Of a stretch of DNA of 64,000 nucleotides, positions 25,074-33,175 are shown one piece after another. A program made the position numbers and the translations under genes. The notes below the pieces were generated by a model that searched no databases, was not told the origin of the DNA, and saw only the letters and a list, made by a program, of their open reading frames with translations. Position 1 is the first letter of the stretch. Every line of letters starts with the position of its first letter. This DNA is from an uncultured bacterium (lineage in GTDB: Bacteria; Armatimonadota; JACIXR01), in assembly GCA_938041455.1 (NCBI GenBank), contig CALITO010000002.1, positions 62,001-126,000 of the forward strand. The letters are read 5' to 3'.

Positions 25074-27959
25074 ATGGAAATCAGAGAGAGATTCGCTAAC
25101 CCTCCTACAGAATGCTTCCCCTATATCCTTTGGCAATTGGGGGAAGCGGCCCTCCCCGATAATCTATCCTCCATTCTCGCACGGCTTAAAAACCTTTGTT
25201 CCGGGCTAATAATCCAAGCTTCAACTAAGCAAAGAGAAGCGATCAAGAAAATCTGCCTTTCTGCTAAAAAGGATGGCTTACCCATCTATCTTGTCCTCCC
25301 CCCTTTATCCCCCTTCAACTCCTATCTCCAAGCGACAAGGGTAGTTATGAGGCAGGGAGGAATGATCGAGCTGCCCGTGAAAGGCAAGCCCCTTTGGATC
25401 GGAGCTATTTCCTTCCCATCCCCCACTCAACCCACCATTGTTCATTTGGAGCAGTTCATACAAGAGGGTGTCCTGAGATGGACCGCTCCTTCGGGTAATT
25501 GGGATGTCCTACTGATATCCTCTCTGCCTTATGAGGAAAGGGAGAGCCCCACAGAAGTAGCGAACTTTTGGATGGAAGAACTTGCCGACCTTACACCCCC
25601 TCTCGCTGGCTTCTATATCCCCCATATAGACCTCCGGCCCTTCCCTTGGCGAGATGATATCCCTGACGAATTCCAGCGAAGACGAGGCTACCCCTTCCGA
25701 CCCTCCTTCCCTTCCCTTGCCCTTGATTTAGACGAAAAATCGCCCAAATTCCGCTACGATTTCCGGAGAACAGTCTACGAAGTGTGGAGGGAAAATATAG
25801 AGGGAATTCTTTACATCCTACGAAGAAAGGGATTATCTCTTCTCGCCGCCCCTGATATAAAAGAACACTGCTGGGGAGAAATCCTCCTTCTTGCCTCCCA
25901 CCTTCCCTCACCCGTCCTCAAACTTTCTGGTAATCCCTTCATAGATGAGCTAACGGGCACCCTCCTTTCCTCCTTTTCTTCCCTTTCATATATAGAGATA
26001 AAATGGTCATCGTCCCCAGAGGCAATCCAGAACCAGATGCACCAACTCTCCTCTTGGGGAATAGGAGGTGCCATTCTATCCTTTCCCTCCCTCCCTTTTG
26101 AAATCGTTCCTTGGGGTGAACTACTCCTTCCCCGCATCGCCTCATACCAAGCCCGTTTACATTTCCTTCTCTCTCATCTCCCCAGAACCGCAAGGACCGC
26201 CCTTCTTTTACCTCGTCTTTCTCTCTGGGCACATCAAAGATTGGGCGAAGATGACGAATATTTCCGCGCTATAGAGAGGGATATCTTCTACCTTTGCGAA
26301 CTTCTCCATAAAATCCATTATGATTTCATTTTGATTGACGAAGATGACCTACCCAATTTAAGCCAACTGCAAACTGTTATCCTTCCTTCAATCTCCACCT
26401 TGAAACGAAGCACATTAGGCTGGCTGGAGAGATTCTACGAGGGGGGAGGGAATCTCCTCGCTTTGGGAATGTTACCCTTCCGTTCCGAGGAAGGCGTGGA
26501 TAGGGATCTACAAAACGATGTGCGTTCTCTCTTCAAGGTAAATATAGAAGATGTCAACAACCTTTACCTTCTCTCCTCCACTATGGGATTGGAAGGCGGG
26601 GTAACCTACGCAATAGGAAGGATACATCCTATTTCCGAGGGAAAAATATTTTCCTATCAGCCAGCTGTTAATCCCGATAGGAGAGAAGCTCTCCGGCAAA
26701 CGAGGCAAATCCTTCGCAACTTTTCTCAACCGGACTTGGATTCCTTACAAGAAGACATTCTCTGCCACCCCCGAGGTGGGAGGTTATTCCTTCTCTTCAA
26801 CAAGGGAGAGAAACCTGCTAAGGTGAACGCTATGCTTCCCTCCCAAGGAATACCCTACAAATTGGAACCCCGAACTGGGGAAAGCAAGAGACTTTTTGTT
26901 TATTCCTTGATGGAAGATGGACGGATCATCATCCCTGAGGAGCTTTCACCCCGGGCTCTTTCCATTATTTTTCTTGATGAGGGAGAACAACTCCACATAG
27001 ACCAGTCTAACTTTCCTATTGAGGAGTTGAGGATCAAAGAAACAGAAGTTGAGGTGTTGGGCTGGCAGACAACACCCGAGCCACCCTTTGTGGTTATAGA
27101 ATATAAAGGAGAGCGAAGATTTTCAGAAGGCATTTCCTCCCCTTCTCTACCGTCCATTCCCCTGCCCTTGGAATGGGAGATTAAACCACAAAATCGCAAT
27201 GTTTTACCCCTCAAAAGGTGGCGCTTTCAAAGGAAAACCTCTTGGTTATCCCACCTTGCTCCCCCAAAAAGGCTCCAGGAAAGCTGGCCATTTCTACCTG
27301 GCGGTTATAAACCTATGGGAGAAACTTGGTATCAAACGACGTTTCTCCTACGGGAAATAGTGAAAGATGTATCCTTACACTCTGAATGTCCCCTGCAAAT
27401 CCTCTTTATAAACGGAAAGCGGTTGAAGGGGAAAGAGGAAATTCCTTTAGGGGAATTCCTCGTGGAGGGTCTGAACTACCTCACCTTTCTTATAAATCAC
27501 AACAAATACCCCTTTATGCCTTTAATTCTATTGAAGGGAGACTTCTCCCTTTACCTATTTGAGAGAGAATGGGCTATTGGTAAGAGAAAATCTACCCTCC
27601 AGGTGGGTTCCTGGACGGAGCAAGGGTTTCCCTTTTATGTGGGAACGATGGATTATATAACGATGTTCACACTTCCCAGCCTCTATGTGGGCAAGAAAGC
27701 TATACTTTCCTTTGGCCAAATAAAGGAGATGGTGGAGGTAGAGGTAAACGGACAGAAAGTAGGGTTTCTCTACTCGCCTCCCTGGGAGCTGGAGATAGGG
27801 CAAGCTTTAAGGGAGGGAGAAAACGAACTCGTGCTAAGGATCACGAATTGTCCACCACCTAACCCCGCTGAGCAGGCCTATCCTTCGGGACTGCTTGCGC
27901 CTTCTCAGATACTCATCTTTAACAAGGTTTCCCTTACTCTTCCCCTTTTAAGAGGGTGA
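25074..27959 (+). CDS. GH106-like (alpha-L-rhamnosidase-like) glycoside hydrolase
   Basis: I assign this from the block RRRGYPFRPSFPSLAL...FRYDFRRTVYEVWRENI (about residues 203-243), which resembles GH106 rhamnosidases. The C-terminal architecture agrees: a galactose-binding-like beta-sandwich (ETWYQTTFLL; ILFINGKRLKG) and a final GH2-type sugar-binding-like module (KKAILSFGQIKEMVEVEVNGQKVGFLYSPPWELEI). A middle domain (about 400-560) looks amidotransferase-like (FILIDEDDLPNLSQLQTVILPS; FYEGGGNLLALGMLPF). No signal peptide is visible, unlike its neighbours. It follows GH20 by 72 nt and its 3' end overlaps the convergent URO-D gene by 26 nt. The identification is moderate; the substrate is not certain. 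Confidence 0.6.
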   Translation: MEIRERFANPPTECFPYILWQLGEAALPDNLSSILARLKNLCSGLIIQASTKQREAIKKICLSAKKDGLPIYLVLPPLSPFNSYLQATRVVMRQGGMIELPVKGKPLWIGAISFPSPTQPTIVHLEQFIQEGVLRWTAPSGNWDVLLISSLPYEERESPTEVANFWMEELADLTPPLAGFYIPHIDLRPFPWRDDIPDEFQRRRGYPFRPSFPSLALDLDEKSPKFRYDFRRTVYEVWRENIEGILYILRRKGLSLLAAPDIKEHCWGEILLLASHLPSPVLKLSGNPFIDELTGTLLSSFSSLSYIEIKWSSSPEAIQNQMHQLSSWGIGGAILSFPSLPFEIVPWGELLLPRIASYQARLHFLLSHLPRTARTALLLPRLSLWAHQRLGEDDEYFRAIERDIFYLCELLHKIHYDFILIDEDDLPNLSQLQTVILPSISTLKRSTLGWLERFYEGGGNLLALGMLPFRSEEGVDRDLQNDVRSLFKVNIEDVNNLYLLSSTMGLEGGVTYAIGRIHPISEGKIFSYQPAVNPDRREALRQTRQILRNFSQPDLDSLQEDILCHPRGGRLFLLFNKGEKPAKVNAMLPSQGIPYKLEPRTGESKRLFVYSLMEDGRIIIPEELSPRALSIIFLDEGEQLHIDQSNFPIEELRIKETEVEVLGWQTTPEPPFVVIEYKGERRFSEGISSPSLPSIPLPLEWEIKPQNRNVLPLKRWRFQRKTSWLSHLAPPKRLQESWPFLPGGYKPMGETWYQTTFLLREIVKDVSLHSECPLQILFINGKRLKGKEEIPLGEFLVEGLNYLTFLINHNKYPFMPLILLKGDFSLYLFEREWAIGKRKSTLQVGSWTEQGFPFYVGTMDYITMFTLPSLYVGKKAILSFGQIKEMVEVEVNGQKVGFLYSPPWELEIGQALREGENELVLRITNCPPPNPAEQAYPSGLLAPSQILIFNKVSLTLPLLRG

Positions 27960-28929
27960 GTTCCTTGTCTATAGCCTCTAAATCCAGAGGGTAGCGGGCA
28001 AATCTCTCCCTCACATAGAGCATAGCAAGGTAATTCTCCAATGGCATCCCTTTGAAGGGGACATTGCTTGTGCATAATATGTGCCCTCCCCCAAGGGAAG
28101 CATCTCTTATTGCCCGTAATGTATCAATGATGACTTCCCTCGGGGATTCCGTATGCAAGATAGCACAGTTCACATTCCCGCAGAGGCAAACCTTGTCCCC
28201 ATATAACCTTTTTACTACCCCTATATCCACTTTCGCCACCGGATCAAGGGAGTGAAGGGCATGAGGACGGGCAGAAAGTAACTGGTCTATGATTGGCATA
28301 ATGTCGCCATCAGTATGTAAGATTACATAAAATCCCAATTCCCTCTGAGCACCAATTATCTCCTGCAAGTAGGGGGTTACGAATTCAGCGAACATCGTAG
28401 GAGAGAAAAACGGACCAGCATTAAAGCAGTAATCGGTGCAGTGGGTAACACAATCTAATCCCGCGTCTCTCAATCTCTTACTTCTTTCTATTGCCTCATT
28501 CTTCATTCTTTCCGCCTGCCGATGAGCTTCTTCCCTGTGGTCAAAAAGGAAATATACAAAGGTTTCCATCTGCTCACCCGAAGGAATACCGTATGTCCCG
28601 CTCGCCTCGCAGGCTATCAGGTATTCCTCTCCTGCTTCCTTTCTGAGAAATTTGATGGTGAAGATTTCGTCTTCAATAGTGGGTAGCCAATTAACCCTTA
28701 TTATGGAGTAATCCAAAACTTCCGCTACTTTCAACATAAGGAGTGCATTTTGGATTAAGAGGTTTTCCCTTTCCCTTTTTGTGGTGTTCTTCAAATCTTC
28801 TCCCGTTATGAATCTAACACCCTTACCTAAGAGTTCCTCCGTCAGTTGAAATTCCAACTCAAATGTAGGGACTATGTCATCGGGTTGTCTAAGCTCCAAG
28901 GCAGCTATCGCTCTCTCACGGGGTTTCAT
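27934..28929 (-). CDS. Uroporphyrinogen-decarboxylase (URO-D) family protein
   Basis: The 331-residue protein has the URO-D fold features: an N-terminal MKPRERAIAALELRQPDDIVPTFELEF, a barrel with GLDCVTHCTDYCFNAGPFFSP, and HTDGDIMPIID, HSLDP and KVCLCGNVNCAIL. It lacks the residues expected of a true HemE and rather resembles the diverse MtaA/MtbA-like methyl-transfer relatives often found beside glycosidases. His/Cys positions in HTDGD and CGNVNC could bind zinc as in corrinoid methyltransferases. A role in haem synthesis is unlikely here. It has AGGAGGT upstream of the start. Confidence 0.82.
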   Translation of the reverse strand: MKPRERAIAALELRQPDDIVPTFELEFQLTEELLGKGVRFITGEDLKNTTKRERENLLIQNALLMLKVAEVLDYSIIRVNWLPTIEDEIFTIKFLRKEAGEEYLIACEASGTYGIPSGEQMETFVYFLFDHREEAHRQAERMKNEAIERSKRLRDAGLDCVTHCTDYCFNAGPFFSPTMFAEFVTPYLQEIIGAQRELGFYVILHTDGDIMPIIDQLLSARPHALHSLDPVAKVDIGVVKRLYGDKVCLCGNVNCAILHTESPREVIIDTLRAIRDASLGGGHILCTSNVPFKGMPLENYLAMLYVRERFARYPLDLEAIDKELTLLKGEE

Positions 28930-29008
28930 ATAGCACCTCCTTTAGGGTAAATTCATCAAAACTCATTTTATCGCCTAAGGTTATCCATTGTTAAAAGATT
29001 TATCAAAC

Positions 29009-29647
29009 TCAATAGCCTGTCTCCATAGCACTGTACAATTCCTCCGAGAGATGACAGGTATCATTTATAGTGACTATCTGCCATCCCCATTCTTCATAGA
29101 AATCCAGTATATTTATATTAGCATTTGCTTGCTTGATCCTTCTGAAGGGTTTGAGAGTGCCCAAGATGTAGCAGATGAAAGCCCTTATTGGTCCTCCGTG
29201 GGCAACAAGCAATATTTCTTCTTCCCTGTGCTTGTCCTTAACTACCTCCAAAAATTCAACCACCCTTTTCTGCATAGCCAAAAGTCCTTCCCCTTTAGGA
29301 GCGGATATTTCTCCCTTATACCAAAGTTCCAAAGAATCACCCCAGCCTGATTTTATTTCCTCAAGTGTCAACCCCTCCCACTCGCCAAAATCGGCCTCTT
29401 GTAAAGCGGAAGCTTCTACAATTTCTAACTTATGAGGGATGGCGATTATTTCTGCTGTTTTCTTAGCCCTTATGAGAGGGCTGGTATATATCGCTTTCAA
29501 TTTCGTTTTATTGAGCCTCTTTGCCAATAACTCGGCTTGAACTATCCCCTTGGCGTTTAGGGGCATGTCTGTTTTACCCTGCATCTTTCCTCCGTTGTTC
29601 CACTCGGTCATTCCGTGTCGGATTAAATACAACCTTGTTGCACCCAT
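29009..29647 (-). CDS. Histidine phosphatase superfamily protein (GpmB/CobC-like)
   Basis: LIRHGMTEWN (RHG at residues 10-12, H11 phospho-acceptor) starts the protein. The family blocks TSPLIRAKKTAEII, LQEADFGEWEGLTLEEI and VAHGGPIRAFI follow. The length of 212 residues is typical of phosphatases acting on small phosphoesters such as alpha-ribazole phosphate or phosphoglycerate; the substrate is not identifiable. It is the last gene of a minus-strand operon and starts 3 nt after the Clp1-like gene ends. Confidence 0.9.
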   Translation of the reverse strand: MGATRLYLIRHGMTEWNNGGKMQGKTDMPLNAKGIVQAELLAKRLNKTKLKAIYTSPLIRAKKTAEIIAIPHKLEIVEASALQEADFGEWEGLTLEEIKSGWGDSLELWYKGEISAPKGEGLLAMQKRVVEFLEVVKDKHREEEILLVAHGGPIRAFICYILGTLKPFRRIKQANANINILDFYEEWGWQIVTINDTCHLSEELYSAMETGY

Positions 29648-29650
29648 AGG

Positions 29651-30706
29651 CTAAAACTTCTCTCCTTTCTCCGGTAGGTCTATCTTAATGGAGCCTAAAA
29701 CAAGGGTGGAGATTCTTTCCCCATCTTTTAGGGGGGTTAAGAGATGGAGTTTCCTTTCACTAAAATCTAATCTTTTCATAATTCCCACCTCTATATACTC
29801 GCCCTCCTGGTCCATCAATCCCACATATCTATTCTGCAAATCGTCATCCCTGATTATGCTCACTCTTCTTCCCAGCATCCTTTCCAGAGAGAGGATGGAA
29901 CCTCTCCTATCTCCACCCTCCTCCACCAAGACTATTCCCCATCTGTCCCCTTCACCCCATAACAACTTACCCCCCCATTTTTCTTCCAACATTGCTACCA
30001 GGGGAAGGGGAAGAGGGTGAGAGGAAAAGATAGGGGAATTTCTGAAACGAATCTGCTCTAAGGACAAAGTAATGAGGGAAGCGTCCCTGAAATGGGAGAT
30101 GATCTTCCTCTCCCTGTTTGCTTTCCTTTCTTCAAAGGAGCGCACGAGTGCCAAGGGAGAAGGGGGGAGGCGGTATATCTTCAACCAACTTGTTTTTTCC
30201 CAACCTCTGAGGATATGCTCTACTTCTCCTCCCTTCTGAAGAGCAACGAGATAATTTGGGCGAATTGCTTCTATTTTGAAGCTCTTTAGTTTTCGCGCGG
30301 GCATACCACTTACTAACCCCGTAGTATCCACAAGGACCAATTCTGCTCCCATAGAGAGAGCCTTCTGCACCATCTTTTGGGTGCCCAGGACCATATCGAG
30401 GAAATGTCCCTCGGGAGATATATCACCCACAAAGTAGAGAGCAGAAAGAGGTATATCAGCCAGCTCCCTCATATGGGGGTGGGCAAATCCCATCCCAATG
30501 GTGCCCGGCGGTCCTATATCGGATTGCCCGATATCGGCGTCAACAACCGCCACTTTTTTGTGAAGCTGAAGAGCATGAAAGGCGAGGGCAGCACAGAATG
30601 TGCTCTTCCCCAAATCCACCGCTCCCACCACCATTGCCACTCCTCCCTCTCTTATTATTCTCTCTGCTTCTTCTCGCCACACAGAGTGAAGTTCAAATTT
30701 CCTCAT
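29651..30706 (-). CDS. Clp1/NOL9-type P-loop polynucleotide 5'-kinase-like protein
   Basis: Walker A GAVDLGKST lies at residues 28-36 and the Clp1/GRC3 signature DADIGQSDIGPPGTIG at 56-71. A LVDTTGLVSG Walker B-like strand follows, as does a PNYLVALQKGGEVEHIL segment. In eukaryotes and archaea these enzymes phosphorylate RNA or DNA 5'-OH ends; bacterial members are little studied. The last ~120 residues form a beta-rich C-terminal domain (VGLMDQEGEYIEVGIMKRLD). It overlaps the M20 peptidase gene by 4 nt (ATGA) and precedes the histidine phosphatase. A role in end repair or RNA processing is inference. Confidence 0.82.
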   Translation of the reverse strand: MRKFELHSVWREEAERIIREGGVAMVVGAVDLGKSTFCAALAFHALQLHKKVAVVDADIGQSDIGPPGTIGMGFAHPHMRELADIPLSALYFVGDISPEGHFLDMVLGTQKMVQKALSMGAELVLVDTTGLVSGMPARKLKSFKIEAIRPNYLVALQKGGEVEHILRGWEKTSWLKIYRLPPSPLALVRSFEERKANRERKIISHFRDASLITLSLEQIRFRNSPIFSSHPLPLPLVAMLEEKWGGKLLWGEGDRWGIVLVEEGGDRRGSILSLERMLGRRVSIIRDDDLQNRYVGLMDQEGEYIEVGIMKRLDFSERKLHLLTPLKDGERISTLVLGSIKIDLPEKGEKF

Positions 30707-31752
30707 TGGTAACTATCTATTACATAAATAAGTAGTTCGGTTAGAAAAAGCAAATCGTCCTCCAGCACCCATTCCTCCTCTGAATGTGCCACGCTCAGAT
30801 CACCCGCTCCAAAGACAATGCTCTTTATCCCCTTGCGGAGAAAATTGGCCGCATCAGTCCAACTCCTCATCCCCCCAAAAAGCACTTCTCTTGCCCTGCT
30901 CCTCATAAATTCCTCTATGTATTTGCTTACAGAAGGAGGAGCGGATAATTCCCAGGGATAGGCTATATCTATCAAACGAAATCTCACACCCTCTCCCTCC
31001 AAAAATTCCTCAACTTCCCTTTTTGCCTCCTCTATGTCCACATTGGGAAGTATTTGGATATCCACCTGCATCCGGCAAGAAGATGGCACAACAGTTACGA
31101 AATCTCCCCCCTGAATAACTGAGAGGTTTACAGTGGGAGGAGGAAACAAGGGATGCTGTTTCTTCATAAAGGAGAAGTTGGAAAGCCTGTTAAAGAGGAA
31201 AAACGCCTTTAAGATGGCGTTTTCACCTTTCTCGGGTGTAGAGCTGTGAGTAGCTTTGCCCATCACTTCTATCTCGAACTCCAAAGAGCCTGTCTCCGCT
31301 ATACAGGTTACAAAATTGGTGGGCTCCAACACTATCGCTTCCTTCGCCCTTACCTCCAAGAGCTCCGAACCCTTACCTTCTCCTTCTTCGTCCACAGTTA
31401 GAGCTACCTGGCAAGCTCCTTTGGAATGACTTAAAGCGACCAATAGAGAGGCTAATTGCCCCTTGGCATCAACAACTCCCCTACCGATAAAGCGACCATT
31501 TATCTCCCTCAGCTCATAGGGGTTGGGATGCCCATAGGGAGGAAGGGTATCTAAATGAGTAGATAGAAGAAGAGAACTGTCTCCCCTTGCCCCTATCAAG
31601 TTGAAGCTGCTCGGCTTAACTTCTTGGGTCCACACGACGAAGCCTATTTTTTCAAGAAAACCTTTAACCTCCTCAGCAAGGGTAGCCTCTTCCCCTGGAG
31701 GGCTGGGTATGCTCACCAGCTTCTTGAGCATCGTCCTTATCTGCTCTCTCAT
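30703..31752 (-). CDS. M20 family metallopeptidase/deacylase (ArgE/DapE/LysK-like)
   Basis: The dinuclear-zinc M20 motifs are present: STHLDTLPP (His-x-Asp), GRGVVDAKGQLAS (bridging Asp), VDEEGEGKGS (catalytic Glu-Glu), VLEPTNF and a terminal AHSEEEW His. A dimerisation domain with GKATHSSTPEKGENAI lies in the middle. The short length (349 residues) and the ETGSLEFEIEVMGKATHSS block are closest to acetylornithine deacetylase and [LysW]-lysine hydrolase types, but no other Arg/Lys genes are nearby. It overlaps its neighbours on both sides by 4 nt. Confidence 0.85.
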   Translation of the reverse strand: MREQIRTMLKKLVSIPSPPGEEATLAEEVKGFLEKIGFVVWTQEVKPSSFNLIGARGDSSLLLSTHLDTLPPYGHPNPYELREINGRFIGRGVVDAKGQLASLLVALSHSKGACQVALTVDEEGEGKGSELLEVRAKEAIVLEPTNFVTCIAETGSLEFEIEVMGKATHSSTPEKGENAILKAFFLFNRLSNFSFMKKQHPLFPPPTVNLSVIQGGDFVTVVPSSCRMQVDIQILPNVDIEEAKREVEEFLEGEGVRFRLIDIAYPWELSAPPSVSKYIEEFMRSRAREVLFGGMRSWTDAANFLRKGIKSIVFGAGDLSVAHSEEEWVLEDDLLFLTELLIYVIDSYQ

Positions 31753-32471
31753 TTCTCTACCCTACATATAATGGAGACGCCGAAGGGGAAGGAAATGCCC
31801 CTCGCTATGAGTTTCGCTTCCCGGAGGAGAAGAGAATAGAGCAGATTGTTTAAAAAAGGAGGAAGGATTATCAAAGAACTTTTCGGCTGTTTATTTGCTC
31901 TCCTCAGGATTTTTTGAAGCATCCGAAACAAAGCAATGGGGAAAAAGGGAAGGACTATCGCGTGGGAAATGAACTTGATAGAGAAGCCCACTCCTTCCAA
32001 TTTCCCTTTTATTTCCCCCTTTGAATAGCGGCGAAAATGCCCGAGGGCTTCGTCATGTTCACTCCAAAGAAACTTATAAGCTGGCACCGTCACCAATAAT
32101 ATCCCCCCTTTTTTCAGAACGCGATACATCTCCCTTAAGCCTTTGACATCATCTGCTAAATGTTCAAGGAGGTCTAAGGCAAGGACGAGGTCGAAAGTTT
32201 CCTCCTTAAAGGGTAGAGCTTCCGCTCTACCCTGAATAAGGAGAGCATCCTTTTTTCTCCGCTTAGCAAAGGTCAACGCCTTAAAGGATATGTCTAAACC
32301 TACTATTTGCCCATCAAATAAGGGAAGATTTGCCCCTGTTCCGCAACCTATATCCAATACCTTTAGAGGTTTAATATTCCCCAAAGCAGAGAGAACTATC
32401 TGCCTTCGTCCCTTAAACCACCAATAGAAATCCTCAAGGATGAACATCCTCTCGTATTCTTCCTCTTTCAT
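31749..32471 (-). CDS. SAM-dependent class I methyltransferase
   Basis: Motif I VLDIGCGTGANLPLF, the acidic VGLDIS strand, FDLVLALDLLEHL (motif II region) and LREMYRVLKKGGILLVTVPAY identify a Methyltransf_11-type enzyme. LWSEHDEALGHFRRYSKGE matches the subfamily commonly found beside GT2 glycosyltransferases. A hydrophobic segment (FISHAIVLPFFPIALFRML) may touch the membrane. I prefer ATG 32471, which forms an ATGA overlap with the GT2 gene and has GGAGAGG upstream, over GTG 32486. It probably modifies a lipid-linked sugar or quinone-like lipid; the acceptor is unknown. Confidence 0.85.
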   Translation of the reverse strand: MKEEEYERMFILEDFYWWFKGRRQIVLSALGNIKPLKVLDIGCGTGANLPLFDGQIVGLDISFKALTFAKRRKKDALLIQGRAEALPFKEETFDLVLALDLLEHLADDVKGLREMYRVLKKGGILLVTVPAYKFLWSEHDEALGHFRRYSKGEIKGKLEGVGFSIKFISHAIVLPFFPIALFRMLQKILRRANKQPKSSLIILPPFLNNLLYSLLLREAKLIARGISFPFGVSIICRVEK

Positions 32472-33175
32472 CCTTTTCCTCTCCACCTCGTTTTGAAAAT
32501 ATCCAATAAAGAGGAAAAACCATTTTTCAGCACTTTTACCTTAGAGCCTGGAGAATGACGCCAGCGCACGGGCACCTCCTTTATCTTGTAGCCCAATTTT
32601 CTGCCGATATAGAGCACCTCAAAATCAAAAGAGAAACCCTTTAACCTCTGCCTTCTGAAGACCTCCTTGGCTACTTCGCGACGAAAGAGTTTGAAACCGC
32701 ATTGGGTATCGTGGATGTCAGGGAGGAGGAAAACCCTTACAAAAAGGTTGAAAACCCTGCCCATAAATTCCCGATGAAACGGCTGGCGGACCTCCAATTT
32801 AGCTCCTCTGAAAGCTCGGGAGGCAATGGCTATGTCGTATCCTTTTTCTATCCAGTGGAAAAGGTTGGGGAGTTCCTCTATGGGAGTCGAAAGGTCGGCA
32901 TCAGAGAAAAGTATATATTTCCCATTAGCTTGTAACACCCCCATCTTAACTGCATAGCCCTTTCCTTGGTTGGAGGGTAATCTTATCAGTCTAAGTTCCT
33001 TATGATTTTTCTTTTTCTCCTCCACAATAGAGGCAGTTGAGTCAGTGGAGCCATCGTCAACAACGATTACCTCAAAGGGGTATCCCCATTGCTCCATAAA
33101 CTCCAATATCCTGTCAAGACTTTGGTTCAATCTACCCGCCTCGTTATAGGCGGGAACAATGACAGAGAACTCCAT
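32468..33175 (-). CDS. Family 2 glycosyltransferase (dolichyl-phosphate glucosyltransferase-like)
   Basis: The GT-A fold is marked by FSVIVPAYNEAGRL, VIVVDDGSTDST, GKGYAVKMGVLQANGKYILFSDADLSTP and DTQCGFKLFRREVA. This set resembles the ALG5/DPG-synthase branch that moves glucose or mannose onto a polyprenyl phosphate at the cytoplasmic face. The 235-residue length, with only a C-terminal amphipathic part and no membrane helices, fits. The ATG overlaps the stop of the SLH-barrel gene by 1 nt and the stop overlaps the methyltransferase start by 4 nt. Confidence 0.88.
   Translation of the reverse strand: MEFSVIVPAYNEAGRLNQSLDRILEFMEQWGYPFEVIVVDDGSTDSTASIVEEKKKNHKELRLIRLPSNQGKGYAVKMGVLQANGKYILFSDADLSTPIEELPNLFHWIEKGYDIAIASRAFRGAKLEVRQPFHREFMGRVFNLFVRVFLLPDIHDTQCGFKLFRREVAKEVFRRQRLKGFSFDFEVLYIGRKLGYKIKEVPVRWRHSPGSKVKVLKNGFSSLLDIFKTRWRGKG

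Noticed and set aside
27934..28929. Haem biosynthesis HemE
   Set aside because: The protein is of the wider URO-D superfamily but lacks HemE-specific residues and any haem genes nearby.
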